A DNA stretch of 61,188 bases from an uncultured Shinella sp. (GTDB taxonomy: Bacteria; Pseudomonadota; Alphaproteobacteria; Rhizobiales; Rhizobiaceae). Of this stretch, positions 27,141 to 35,324 are shown in pieces. Under the pieces are notes generated by a model, which saw nothing but the letters and a program-made list of their open reading frames with translations, had not been told where the DNA came from and did not search any database. The translations under genes and the position numbers were made by a program. Positions within the stretch are counted from its first letter, which is position 1. The number at the start of each line of letters is the position of its first letter. Location of the stretch: positions 1 through 61,188 of the forward strand of contig NZ_CAMLFY010000015.1 in the NCBI RefSeq assembly GCF_946479415.1, read 5' to 3'.

Positions 27141-28628
27141 ATGCCGCTTTCCGGCGCCCTCGAACGGCACGCCGCCCGAAACCCTGAAAACCCGGCCTTC
27201 CATCTGGACGGCCGGGTTTTGTCCTACGGCGCGCTCTGCGCGACGGCACGGCGCGTGCACGCCAGCTTCTCCGCGATGGCGCCGGACGGCCAAAGCAGCA
27301 TCGGCCCGGAAAACAGGCTGATCGCGCTCGTCACCGGCAATCATGCGCTCTTCCCCGCCGCCTTCGTCGCCGCGACATCAGGCCCTATGTGTGCCGCGCT
27401 CATCGATTCGCATCTGCCTGAAGCCACCCGGCAGCGGCTGCTCGACAAGATCGATCCCGACCTCATCGTCACAGCCGAAGGCGACGAACTTCGGATCACA
27501 GATCCAAGACGGGACGTTTCCGAAATCGTCGCGGAGCAGGCGCAAGCGACCGACCCGGCCTTGGCCGAGGGCCAGGCGGATGCGCCTTTCCTGATCGTCT
27601 TCACCTCGGGCACGACGGCCGATCCCAAACCGATCATCCGCGACCGCAGGTCCTGGCGCATCAGCCTCGCCACCGGGGCGCCGTTCTTCGGTATTACGGC
27701 GCAGACCAGCACCTATGCTCCCGGCCCCCTCGCCCACGGGCTTGCGCTCTATGCCATGACGGAATGCCTGCTGGCCGGAGCCACCTTCCATTCCACCCGG
27801 CATTTTGACGCGCACGCCGCCCTGAAGACGATCCGGCAGCACGCGGTGCAGCGCCTCGTTCTCGTTCCGACCATGCTGCGCCGGCTCTGCGAGGGCGCGC
27901 CGCTCAACGATGTCGCGGCCATCACCGTTGCGGGCGCGAAGCTCACGGCGGGCGATCACGCGCTCTGCGGCCGCCATTTTCCCCGGGCAGCGCTCAGGGA
28001 ATATTACGGCGCCTCGGAACTCGGCTTCATCACCGCTACAGCGCCCGACGATGCCGCCTCGTCCACGGCCGTCGGCAAAGCCTTTCCAGATGTTGCGATC
28101 TCGGTGCTCGACGCAGCCGGCAATCCCCTGCCCGCGGGCGAAACCGGCACGGTCTTCGTCGAAAGCCCGCTTATCGCCACCGGCTATCTCGGGGCCGGCG
28201 ACGGTGCGGGGCTGGCGCGGTTCGGGGCGCTCGCGACGGTCGGCGATCTCGGCTTTCTCGAGGCCGACGGCACCTTGCATCTGCTCGGCCGCGCCGGCGG
28301 CATGGTTCTGTCGGGCGGCAACAACATCTACCCCTCCGAGGTCGAGGCGGCGCTGCAAAGTCTGCCTTTCGTGCGCGCCGCCCATGTCTTCGGCCGCGAC
28401 CATGCCGATCTCGGCAGCGAACTGGTGGCGGTGATCGAGCCGGCCGCGCCGGGTCTGACGGCCGAGGCGCTCACCACGGCGCTGTCGGATCTCCTGCCGC
28501 GCTACAAGCAGCCGCGCCGGCTGTGGCTCTGCGCAAAAATGCCCACGACCCCCTCGGGCAAGGTGGAGGCGAAAACCGTGCGGCAATGGGTGGCGGAGGA
28601 GAGCGATGTCCTTGAACCGCTCCGCTGA
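27141..28628 (+). CDS. AMP-dependent acyl-CoA ligase
   Basis: Adenylate-forming enzyme activating a carboxylic acid to its CoA thioester; 495 residues. Core motifs: A3 FTSGTTADPK (154-163), A5 YYGASELG, A7 VGDLGFLEADG with LLGRAGG, A8 GGNNIYPSEVEAAL and A10 P-x-T-P-S-G-K with the catalytic lysine. The acid is not evident from sequence. Because it starts four bases behind bioY and overlaps the thiolase gene by 23 bases, a substrate related to biotin supply, such as pimelate or a related dicarboxylate, is an attractive inference. Confidence 0.88.
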   Translation: MPLSGALERHAARNPENPAFHLDGRVLSYGALCATARRVHASFSAMAPDGQSSIGPENRLIALVTGNHALFPAAFVAATSGPMCAALIDSHLPEATRQRLLDKIDPDLIVTAEGDELRITDPRRDVSEIVAEQAQATDPALAEGQADAPFLIVFTSGTTADPKPIIRDRRSWRISLATGAPFFGITAQTSTYAPGPLAHGLALYAMTECLLAGATFHSTRHFDAHAALKTIRQHAVQRLVLVPTMLRRLCEGAPLNDVAAITVAGAKLTAGDHALCGRHFPRAALREYYGASELGFITATAPDDAASSTAVGKAFPDVAISVLDAAGNPLPAGETGTVFVESPLIATGYLGAGDGAGLARFGALATVGDLGFLEADGTLHLLGRAGGMVLSGGNNIYPSEVEAALQSLPFVRAAHVFGRDHADLGSELVAVIEPAAPGLTAEALTTALSDLLPRYKQPRRLWLCAKMPTTPSGKVEAKTVRQWVAEESDVLEPLR

Positions 28629-29799
28629 TCCCGAACGCATTCCCGTCATCGCCGCGGCCTTCCGCACGCCGATCGGCCGGGTCAACGGCACGCTTTCGGC
28701 CATCGAGCCGGCAAGCCTCGCCGCGCCGCTTCTCCGCCGCATCCTGCTGGACACCGGCCTCGCCGCCGGAGACGTCGATGACGTGCTGCTCGGCAATGCC
28801 GCCAACAGCGCCGGCAATCTGGCGCGGCTCGCGGCACTGGAGGCGGGGCTCCCCGTTTCCGTGCCCGGAATGACCATCGATCGGCAATGCGGCTCGGGGC
28901 TGGAAGCAATCGCGCTCGCCGCCCGGCTGGTGACGGCCGGTGCAGGGCGCGTCTATCTTGCCGGCGGCACCGAGAGCAGCAGCCGTGCCCATCTGCGCTT
29001 CCGCCCACCGCTGACGCCCGATGGCGCGCCGGAACCGGTGCGCCGCGCCCGCATGGCACCCGATGCAATTGGCGACCCCGACATGGGCATCGCCGCTGAA
29101 AACGTCGCACGCCATGCCGGCATCAGCCGCGCACGGCAGGATGCCTTTGCGCTGGAAAGCCATCGCCGCGCGGTGGCGGCACAGAAGGCCGGTCGCTTTG
29201 CCGGCGAGATCGTGCCGCTCGACACCCCCACCGGCCGCGTCTTTCAGGACGAATGCCCGCGCGAAAACACCTCGCTGGAAAAGCTGGCGGCGCTGAAGCC
29301 GGTCTTCCGGCCGGATGGGACCGTGACGGCGGGCAATGCCTGCCCGGTCAATGATGGTGCGGCCTTGGTGCTGGTGACCTCGCTGGCCGAAGCCCGGCGG
29401 CGTGGCCTGACGATGCTTCTGGAACTCGTCGACAGCGCCACGGTCGGCATCGACCCGAATCTGCTCGGCCTCGGCCCCGTTCCGGCGATGGAAAAGCTTG
29501 TGGCGCGCAATCCCGGTCTCGACGCCGCGAACATCCCCTATATCGAGTTCAACGAGGCCTTCGCCGCCCAGGTGCTCGCCAGTCTCGATGCGCTCGGTAT
29601 CGATCACGCGATCGTCAACCGCGAGGGTGGTGCGCTTGCGCTTGGCCACCCCTACGGTGCCTCCGGTGCTATCCTCGTCACGCGGCTCTTTGCCCAGATG
29701 CGGGCGGCGGATGCGGGAACCGAAGCACTCGCCATGATGGGCATCGGCGGCGGCATGGGCATTGCGACTTTGTTTCGCAAGCTGGGGGAAACAGGGTGA
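28606..29799 (+). CDS. thiolase family protein lacking the second catalytic cysteine
   Basis: 397 residues of the acetyl-CoA acyltransferase fold. Nucleophile C95 sits in DRQCGSG, N316-E-A-F and catalytic H348 in GHPYGASGA are intact. The C-terminal active-site cysteine, normally in C-I-G-G-G-M-G, is glycine here (G379, MMGIGGGMG), which needs only one base change (tgc to ggc). Ordinary thiolase turnover may be weakened or altered. Coupled to the acyl-CoA ligase by a 23-base overlap and to the next gene by GTGA. Confidence 0.9.
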   Translation: MSLNRSADPERIPVIAAAFRTPIGRVNGTLSAIEPASLAAPLLRRILLDTGLAAGDVDDVLLGNAANSAGNLARLAALEAGLPVSVPGMTIDRQCGSGLEAIALAARLVTAGAGRVYLAGGTESSSRAHLRFRPPLTPDGAPEPVRRARMAPDAIGDPDMGIAAENVARHAGISRARQDAFALESHRRAVAAQKAGRFAGEIVPLDTPTGRVFQDECPRENTSLEKLAALKPVFRPDGTVTAGNACPVNDGAALVLVTSLAEARRRGLTMLLELVDSATVGIDPNLLGLGPVPAMEKLVARNPGLDAANIPYIEFNEAFAAQVLASLDALGIDHAIVNREGGALALGHPYGASGAILVTRLFAQMRAADAGTEALAMMGIGGGMGIATLFRKLGETG

Positions 29800-30191
29800 G
29801 CGAAAAAATCTATACCGGCGGCTGCCTCTGCGGCGCCATTCGTTTCGAGGCGACGGGTCCGGCGGAGAAGCCGCATACCTGCTCCTGCCGCTTCTGCCAG
29901 CAGCACACCGGCGCGCCGACCGCCGCCTGGGTAGAGTTTCCCGCCGAACGTGTCCAATGGGCCGGCGCGGGAGCAAAGCCGTCGACCTGGCGCTCCTCCG
30001 ACTATTCCAGCCGTGCCTTCTGCCCGGCCTGCGGCAGCTCCATCGGCGCCATCGATGACGAGCCGGTCGTGGCGCTCTTGATCGGCGGCTTCGACGAGCC
30101 CACCGATCCAGCCTTTACGCCGCAATACCATTCCTTCGAGGATTGCCGGCCGGGCTGGCTCAGCGTCGAGACCGCCTCAGGCGAGGAATGA
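29796..30191 (+). CDS. GFA family protein
   Basis: 131 residues from GTG 29796 that overlaps the thiolase stop. Cysteines follow the Mss4/GFA zinc pattern: GGCLCGA (8-14), CSCRFC (32-37) and FCPACGS near 81, with a typical DYSSRAFCPACGS core. Named after an enzyme reported to help glutathione react with formaldehyde, but most members have no known activity. Last gene of the bio operon string; its end overlaps the convergent thioesterase by 15 bases. Confidence 0.9.
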   Translation: MSEKIYTGGCLCGAIRFEATGPAEKPHTCSCRFCQQHTGAPTAAWVEFPAERVQWAGAGAKPSTWRSSDYSSRAFCPACGSSIGAIDDEPVVALLIGGFDEPTDPAFTPQYHSFEDCRPGWLSVETASGEE

Positions 30192-30578
30192 TTTCAGCCA
30201 GTCGCGGATCGGCTGCGGCACGTTGACGGGCTGTCGGCTTGCGGGATCGACGGCAACCCAGACGATCTCCAGATCCGCCACCGGGGCGCCATCGCTGGCG
30301 ATCGCTATGACAAAGCTGAGCGAGGTGGCGCCGATGCGCGTCACCGCGACCTTGAAGCGGGCGATGTCATCCAGCCGCAGGCCCTTGTGGAAGGTGCAGC
30401 CGGATTTGCGCACGAAATAGACGGGATCGTTTGGCCCGACCGGCCGGTGACGCCACAGGCCGGCGACGGCCGCTTCCGCATGGGCGTAGTAGGCGGCATT
30501 GTGCATATGGCCGTGCATGTCTATATCGCGAAACGGTATCCTGACTTCGCTGACCGTGATGTCTGCCGCCTGTTCCAC
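30177..30578 (-). CDS. acyl-CoA thioesterase, 4-hydroxybenzoyl-CoA thioesterase type
   Basis: 133-residue hotdog-fold protein with the family's active-site segment FRDIDMHGHMHNAAYYAHAE (aspartate near 19, then H-x-N) and VYFVRKSGCTFHKGLRLDD. It would hydrolyse an acyl-CoA to acid and CoA. Convergent with the GFA gene; divergent from the oxidoreductase gene with 22 bp between starts. Substrate unknown. Confidence 0.88.
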   Translation of the reverse strand: MEQAADITVSEVRIPFRDIDMHGHMHNAAYYAHAEAAVAGLWRHRPVGPNDPVYFVRKSGCTFHKGLRLDDIARFKVAVTRIGATSLSFVIAIASDGAPVADLEIVWVAVDPASRQPVNVPQPIRDWLKSFLA

Positions 30579-30600
30579 GTCTTAATCCCGAGGTCGTTTC

Positions 30601-31731
30601 ATGCTTCGTGCCGTTGTTAGAGCCTTCGGCGACCCCCGGCAAGTGATCGGGCTGGAAGAGGTGGAACGCGCCGCCCCCGGCCCCGGCGAGGTGGAGATCC
30701 GCATCCGCCGCGCCGCGATCAACCCTTCAGACCTCATCCCCGTCACCGGCGCCTATCGCAGCCGCACCACCCTGCCCTTCGTGCCGGGCTTCGAGGGCGT
30801 GGGGGAAATCGTGCGTGTTGGTGAGGATGTCCACGAGGCTTACCCCCCTCTGCCCTGCCGGGCATCTCCCCCACAAGGGGGGAGATCAACAAGAGGCGAG
30901 AACCTTGCTCAATCAGCAGCGTTTGAGAGGGATGAAACCGTGCCCCATCCAATCTCCCCCCCTGTGGGGGAGATGCCCGGCAGGGCAGAGGGGGGTAAGC
31001 CACAAGCACCACCCTGCGGCAGGATCGGCCAGCGTGTCCTGCCCATCGGCGCAAGCGGGCTCTGGCAGGAATACCTCATCCGCCCGGCCGCATGGTGTTT
31101 TGCCGTGCCGGACGATCTCTCCGACGATCAGGCCGCCATGGCCTATGTGAACCCGCTCACGGCCTTCCGGCTGGTCGATGCCGTGAAAACGCATTTCGGC
31201 AGGACCGCGGGCCAGCGCATCGGCGTGACGGCTGCGGCGTCGGCCATCGGCAGGATGCTGCTTACGCTTCTGGCCGAGGCCGGTTTCCGGCCCGTCGCCC
31301 TGGTGCGCAGCGCCGCGACGGCCGGACGGCTGGCCGAGGGCTTTTCCGGCGAAATCGTCATCGCCAATGCCCCGCCGCTCGATGCCGTCCTCGATGCCGT
31401 GGGCGGCGAGGCGGGCAATACGCTTTTCCGCGCCCTCCGCCGCGGCGGCGCCTTCGTGCAATATGGCGCGCTTTCCGGTGCGCAGCTCGATCCGGCGCTC
31501 GTCACTGCCCGCCGTGAGGATGTCGCCTTCTCCTTCCTCTGGCTGCGCAACTGGGTGCACTCCGCCGCGCATGCGGAGATTGCCGCCGAATTCGAGCGCA
31601 GCTTCGCCGGCATCCGTGCGGGGTATCTCGCCTCCACCGTCGATACGGTTTTCGCCCTCTCCGACCTGCCCACAGCGCTTGCCCGGCAGGACGACCCGGC
31701 CCGCACCGGAAAACTGCTGTTGGCACCGTGA
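30601..31731 (+). CDS. zinc-independent alcohol dehydrogenase/quinone oxidoreductase with in-frame repeat insertion
   Basis: 376 residues, medium-chain dehydrogenase/reductase fold: GroES-like N-half (PGPGEVEIRIRRAAINPSDL, VPGFEGVGEIVRVG) and a Rossmann NADPH domain (GVTAAASAIGRMLLTLLAEAG, VLDAVGGEAGNTLF). Relatives are about 320 residues. The excess is residues about 80-138, encoded largely by a 163-bp palindromic element (30838-31000). The frame is open through it, rejoining at GRIGQRVLPIG, so the gene can still make a full protein with a Pro/Gly-rich loop on its surface. Zinc ligands are absent, matching the quinone-oxidoreductase branch. Confidence 0.87.
   Translation: MLRAVVRAFGDPRQVIGLEEVERAAPGPGEVEIRIRRAAINPSDLIPVTGAYRSRTTLPFVPGFEGVGEIVRVGEDVHEAYPPLPCRASPPQGGRSTRGENLAQSAAFERDETVPHPISPPVGEMPGRAEGGKPQAPPCGRIGQRVLPIGASGLWQEYLIRPAAWCFAVPDDLSDDQAAMAYVNPLTAFRLVDAVKTHFGRTAGQRIGVTAAASAIGRMLLTLLAEAGFRPVALVRSAATAGRLAEGFSGEIVIANAPPLDAVLDAVGGEAGNTLFRALRRGGAFVQYGALSGAQLDPALVTARREDVAFSFLWLRNWVHSAAHAEIAAEFERSFAGIRAGYLASTVDTVFALSDLPTALARQDDPARTGKLLLAP
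30838..31000. repeat. RIME-like palindromic mosaic element inside a gene
   Basis: Two 49-base arms (30838-30886 and 30952-31000) are reverse complements with a single mismatch, separated by 65 bp. Each arm contains its own smaller palindromes (ccctgccgggc; ctcccccacaaggggggag). Composition and arm sequence agree with the Rhizobium-specific intergenic mosaic element (RIME) as I remember it. Such elements are normally between genes; this one is translated as part of the surrounding oxidoreductase. Confidence 0.88.
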
Positions 31732-31801
31732 CTGTTGAAAAGACGGTGTGGCTGGCCCATTTCCCGTGGACCTCGCCAATTGCAATGGATAGCTTCCGGC
31801 C

Positions 31802-32728
31802 ATGACGACGTGTCTCCTAGAGAACCCGATCTTCCTCGAGCATCACACGCCGGAGGGCCACCCGGAGCGGTCCGACCGCATCCGCGCGATCAATCTCGCG
31901 CTGGAACACGAGCGCTTTCTCCCGCTGAAGCGCGAGAAGGCGCCGCAGGCCAATGAGGATTTCGTGCTGCTGGCCCATCCAGAAAGCCATCTGCGCGCCG
32001 TGATGTCGGCGATCCCTGAAGAGGGCATCGAACAGGTCGAATCCGACATCTATGCCAGCCCCGCGAGCTTTCAGGCGGCCCTGACCGGTATCGGCGGGGC
32101 GCTGGCCGCCGTCGATGCGGTCTTTACCGGCAAGGCGGACAATGCCTTCGTGCTCGCCCGCCCGCCCGGCCACCATGCCGAGCGCGACAAGGCGATGGGC
32201 TTCTGTTTCTTCAACAATGCCGCCATCGCCGCGCGTCACGCGCAGAAGGCCCATGGCGCCGAGCGCGTCGCTATCGTCGATTGGGACGTGCACCACGGCA
32301 ATGGCACGCAGGATATCTTTTACGACGACCCGTCGGTGCTGTTCTGCTCGACGCACCAGATGCCGCTCTATCCCGGCTCCGGCGCCAAGACCGAAACGGG
32401 AGCCGGCAACATCGTCAACGCACCGCTCTCGGCCAATGACGGCAGCGATCATTTCCGCGAGGCGTTCAAGTCCCGCGTCCTGCCGCGTGTCGCGGACTTC
32501 AAGCCCGACGTCATCATCATCTCCGCCGGCTTCGATGCGCATCACCGCGATCCCTTGGCGCAGATCAATCTCGTCGCCGACGATTTCGACTGGGCGACGG
32601 CCAAGCTGATGGAACTTTCCGAAAAATCGGCAGACAACCGGGTGGTCAGCCTGCTGGAAGGCGGCTACGACCTTCAGGGCCTGGCCGAATCCGCCGCCAC
32701 CCATATCTACCGCCTGATGAGAGGCTGA
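31802..32728 (+). CDS. histone deacetylase superfamily protein
   Basis: 308-residue zinc amidohydrolase of the deacetylase/acetylpolyamine amidohydrolase group. Catalytic dyad H124-H125 (PPGHHAE), zinc ligands D162 and H164 ([10 protein letters not shown]) and D245 ([10 protein letters not shown]), and the C-terminal GGYDLQGLA are all present. The bacterial substrate is probably an acetylated small amine or lysine. Directly followed by xseB, two bases later, an arrangement conserved in Rhizobiaceae as I recall. Confidence 0.94.
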   Translation: MTTCLLENPIFLEHHTPEGHPERSDRIRAINLALEHERFLPLKREKAPQANEDFVLLAHPESHLRAVMSAIPEEGIEQVESDIYASPASFQAALTGIGGALAAVDAVFTGKADNAFVLARPPGHHAERDKAMGFCFFNNAAIAARHAQKAHGAERVAIVDWDVHHGNGTQDIFYDDPSVLFCSTHQMPLYPGSGAKTETGAGNIVNAPLSANDGSDHFREAFKSRVLPRVADFKPDVIIISAGFDAHHRDPLAQINLVADDFDWATAKLMELSEKSADNRVVSLLEGGYDLQGLAESAATHIYRLMRG

Positions 32729-32730
32729 CC

Positions 32731-32991
32731 ATGACCAATTCCACTGCCGCCCCCGGGCCAGACGTTTCCGCCCTCTCCTTCGAACAGGCCGTCGAGGAAC
32801 TGGAAAAGATCGTTGCCGCGCTGGAACGCGGCGACGTGCCGCTCGACCGTTCCATCGAGATCTACGAGCGCGGCGAGGCCCTGAAGAAGCATTGCGAGAC
32901 CCTGCTCTCCGCCGCCGAAAACCGCATCGAGAAAATCCGCCTCGACCGCGCCGGCAAGCCGCAGGGCACGGAGCCGCTCGACGGGGCTTGA
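32731..32991 (+). CDS. xseB: exodeoxyribonuclease VII small subunit
   Basis: 86-residue small subunit of the single-strand-specific exonuclease VII, acting in mismatch and recombination repair. The family block [20 protein letters not shown] and the next [15 protein letters not shown] helix are clear. Starts two bases behind the deacetylase gene. The large subunit is not in the window. Confidence 0.95.
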   Translation: MTNSTAAPGPDVSALSFEQAVEELEKIVAALERGDVPLDRSIEIYERGEALKKHCETLLSAAENRIEKIRLDRAGKPQGTEPLDGA

Positions 32992-33028
32992 GGCTCGACC
33001 ACCTTCTCCCCCCGTGGTAGAATGGGGC

Positions 33029-33337
33029 ATGAGCAAGGAAGAGATCATCGCGAAGCTTCTGGAGCACCAGGGCGAATTCGAAGCGGCCGGTATACGGCAC
33101 ATTTCGCTTTTCGGTTCGGTCGCGCGCGGTGATGACGGTCCCGAGTCAGATATCGACGTCGTCGTTTCACTGGAGGAGCGCATCATTCACTCCGGGTTCG
33201 GCTATTTCGGCACCCTCGAAGACGTTCGCAAACGTATTCAAGATCTTACCGGCCGAAGCGTCGATGTTCTCCCCGAACCGGTTCGAAAAGAACGCCTGCG
33301 TCGCGAAGTCGAACGGGATCGGATCGTTGCCTTCTAA
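33029..33337 (+). CDS. MNT-type nucleotidyltransferase (MntA-like antitoxin)
   Basis: 102 residues from ATG 33029. Minimal nucleotidyltransferase with the G29-S-x...D41-x-D43 signature (FGSVARGDDGPESDIDVVV). In MNT-HEPN modules this protein transfers AMP to the HEPN toxin and neutralises it. Its last bases overlap the next gene, whose TTG start lies 11 bases before this stop. Confidence 0.88.
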   Translation: MSKEEIIAKLLEHQGEFEAAGIRHISLFGSVARGDDGPESDIDVVVSLEERIIHSGFGYFGTLEDVRKRIQDLTGRSVDVLPEPVRKERLRREVERDRIVAF

Positions 33338-33677
33338 GAGACCGGCGAAGCGCCTCCACGATATCATCGACAACATCGATCTGATCCGGGACTATACGGC
33401 CGGCATGGATTTTGATGCCTTCCTTGCCGATCGCAAGACGATGGGTGCCACGGAGCGATGCCTCCTTAGAATATCCGAAGCGTCAATAAAACTGGATGAT
33501 TTTGTTGAAATCCAGATGCCGGACATAGATTGGCCGGGCATCCGAGGGTTGGGCAACGTCATTCGCCACGCATATGACCAACTCGAGCCGAGGGCTGTTT
33601 GGGCCATCGTCACCGACAAGCTTGAACCCCTCCTGGCTGCGACACGCGAAACACTTGCCCGCATTGAAGCAGAGTAG
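33327..33677 (+). CDS. HEPN domain protein (HepT-like, DUF86)
   Basis: 116 residues from TTG 33327, the first start in frame at the overlap with the MNT gene and the point where family-like sequence begins (KRPAKRLHDIIDNIDLIRDY). HEPN proteins are RNases that pair with MNT antitoxins. The catalytic R-x4-6-H motif is altered: the sequence reads GNVIRHAYDQ, with G76 in the usual arginine position before H81; Y83, the usual AMPylation site, is present. Either a different arginine serves, or the protein is a variant with low activity. Confidence 0.85.
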   Translation: MPSKRPAKRLHDIIDNIDLIRDYTAGMDFDAFLADRKTMGATERCLLRISEASIKLDDFVEIQMPDIDWPGIRGLGNVIRHAYDQLEPRAVWAIVTDKLEPLLAATRETLARIEAE

Positions 33678-33775
33678 CGGCCACTTTCTGACCACACCGT
33701 CAACATCCCCGCCCTATCCACACCCCAGCCCGCTCGCTAGCATGCACCCGACGAACCCAATCACAGGAGGGCGCA

Positions 33776-34699
33776 ATGAGCTTCTTTCCCGGAAAAGACC
33801 CCGAGGCCGGCGATGCGGCGGCGTGCGATGCGCTGGAGCATCTGATCATTCCGCGCACCAGCGATATCGGCGGGCTGGAGGTGCGGCGTGCGCTGCCGAC
33901 GGCGAAGCGCCGGCTGGTCGGGCCGTTCATCTTCTTCGACCGCATGGGGCCGGCGCTGCTGCGCGCCGGTGAAGCCATCGACGTCAAGCCGCATCCGCAT
34001 ATCGGGCTTTCCACCGTCACCTATCTGTTCGACGGCGAGATCAAGCACCGCGACAGCCTCGGCACCGAAATGGTCATCGCGCCCGGCGACATCAACCTGA
34101 TGACGGCGGGGCGCGGCATCGTGCATTCCGAGCGCTCGCCGGAAAACCTGCGCGGCAAACCGCAGTCGATTTCCGGGCTGCAGACCTGGCTTGCGCTTCC
34201 CGACAGCCATGAGGAAATGGCACCGATATTCTCTCATACGACGAAGGCCGAGCTTCCCGCCTTCTCGGCCGACGGCATCACCGGGCGCACGATCATCGGC
34301 AAATACGAGGGCCATGCTTCACCGGTCAGCGTGCCCACGGATACGCTCTATACCGACCTGATGCTCGCACCGGGTGCCGCTGCACCGCTCGCCGCGGACT
34401 GGGAGGAGCGCGCAGTCTATGTGCTCTCAGGCACGCTGGATGTGGCGGGCGATGTCTTCGCCGCCGACCAGCTGCTCGTCTTCCGCGCCGGCGATGCCAT
34501 CACGCTCAAGGCCGGCCCCGAAGGCTGTCACATCATGGTCTTCGGCGGTGCGGCGCTCGGCTCCAAGCGCTATATCTGGTGGAACTTCGTCTCCTCCTCC
34601 AAGGAACGCATCGAGCAGGCCAAGGAAGAATGGCGCACCGGCCGCTTCGACATCGTGCCGGGCGACGAGGAAGAATTCGTACCGCTTCCGGCCAGCTGA
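33776..34699 (+). CDS. pirin family protein
   Basis: 307 residues, double cupin. The first cupin holds the metal-binding signature HPHIGLSTVTYLFDGEIKHRD (about 67-87) with E-x-H in IVHSERS, and the second the usual C-terminal fold ending in FVSSSKERIEQAKEEW. Bacterial pirins have been linked to quercetinase activity or pyruvate dehydrogenase interaction; no specific role can be read here. Starts after GGAGGGCGCA, a strong ribosome-binding site. Confidence 0.94.
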   Translation: MSFFPGKDPEAGDAAACDALEHLIIPRTSDIGGLEVRRALPTAKRRLVGPFIFFDRMGPALLRAGEAIDVKPHPHIGLSTVTYLFDGEIKHRDSLGTEMVIAPGDINLMTAGRGIVHSERSPENLRGKPQSISGLQTWLALPDSHEEMAPIFSHTTKAELPAFSADGITGRTIIGKYEGHASPVSVPTDTLYTDLMLAPGAAAPLAADWEERAVYVLSGTLDVAGDVFAADQLLVFRAGDAITLKAGPEGCHIMVFGGAALGSKRYIWWNFVSSSKERIEQAKEEWRTGRFDIVPGDEEEFVPLPAS

Positions 34700-34770
34700 T
34701 ATATAGGCCTGTGGCTATTATATCGACAATCGATGCATCTCGTGCCTTCTTCTGCCGACCATCTCTCTAT

Positions 34771-34857
34771 CGTCATCCTCAAGCTTGACCCGAGGATCCA
34801 CGCATCCACACCGTCCTGCCCCTGGCATGGATCCTCGGCTCAAGGCCGAGGATGACG
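34771..34857. repeat. intergenic palindromic repeat
   Basis: Arms of 29 bases, 34771-34799 and 34829-34857, are reverse complements at 25 positions (cgtcatcctc...cgaggatcc). This is a dispersed repeat type I remember from Rhizobium, Agrobacterium and relatives, containing cctcgg/ccgagg steps. It lies in the 290-bp gap between the pirin and ArsR genes. Confidence 0.7.
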
Positions 34858-34940
34858 TTGAGAATGTGGGTCGCTCACAGTCTCATACCGCGACATCGCT
34901 ATCTCAACAGACGATTACAAACCGGCAGCAGCAAACCCTC

Positions 34941-34970
34941 TTGACTAATTCATAGCCATTCAGCTATATA
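34941..34970 (+). promoter_or_regulatory. promoter and operator of the arsR-SRPBCC operon
   Basis: TTGACT (34941-34946) and TATATA (34965-34970) with an 18-bp spacer. The inverted repeat atagc (34952-34956) / gctat (34963-34967) lies between them, a suitable operator for the ArsR-family repressor encoded immediately downstream. The AT-rich stretch contrasts with the flanking DNA. Confidence 0.65.
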
Positions 34971-35000
34971 AAAATCCATAGCCAACGAGGTATGGATCTA

Positions 35001-35324
35001 ATGGCTGAGGCCCATGACATGCTGTTCCGCACGCTTGCGGATCCGACGCGGCGTGCGCTCTTCGAGCGTCTGTGCCGCGAGGGGGAAAAGACGGTTGGGG
35101 CGCTGACGGCGCAGGCCGGCGTTTCGCAGCCGGTCGTATCCAAACATCTCGGCCTGCTCAAGCAGGCCGGCCTCGTGCGCGATCGCCACGAGGGACGCCA
35201 GACGCATTACAGCGCGCAACTCGGCGCACTCACCCCGCTGGTCGACTGGACAAGCCAGATGGCGCGGTTCTGGGAGCAGCGCTTCGACGATCTCGAAAAT
35301 TTGCTGAGGAGAATGGATCAATGA
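35001..35324 (+). CDS. ArsR family transcriptional regulator
   Basis: 107-residue winged-helix repressor: MLFRTLADPTRRALFERLCREG and the recognition helix VSQPVVSKHLGLLKQAGLV. ATG 35001 is preferred over ATG 34992 because GAGGT at 34986-34990 is then ten bases away rather than one or two. No metal-binding Cys pair (no ELCVC), so it is not a classic metal sensor; this branch is usually paired with an SRPBCC protein, as here. Its stop overlaps the next start. Confidence 0.92.
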   Translation: MAEAHDMLFRTLADPTRRALFERLCREGEKTVGALTAQAGVSQPVVSKHLGLLKQAGLVRDRHEGRQTHYSAQLGALTPLVDWTSQMARFWEQRFDDLENLLRRMDQ

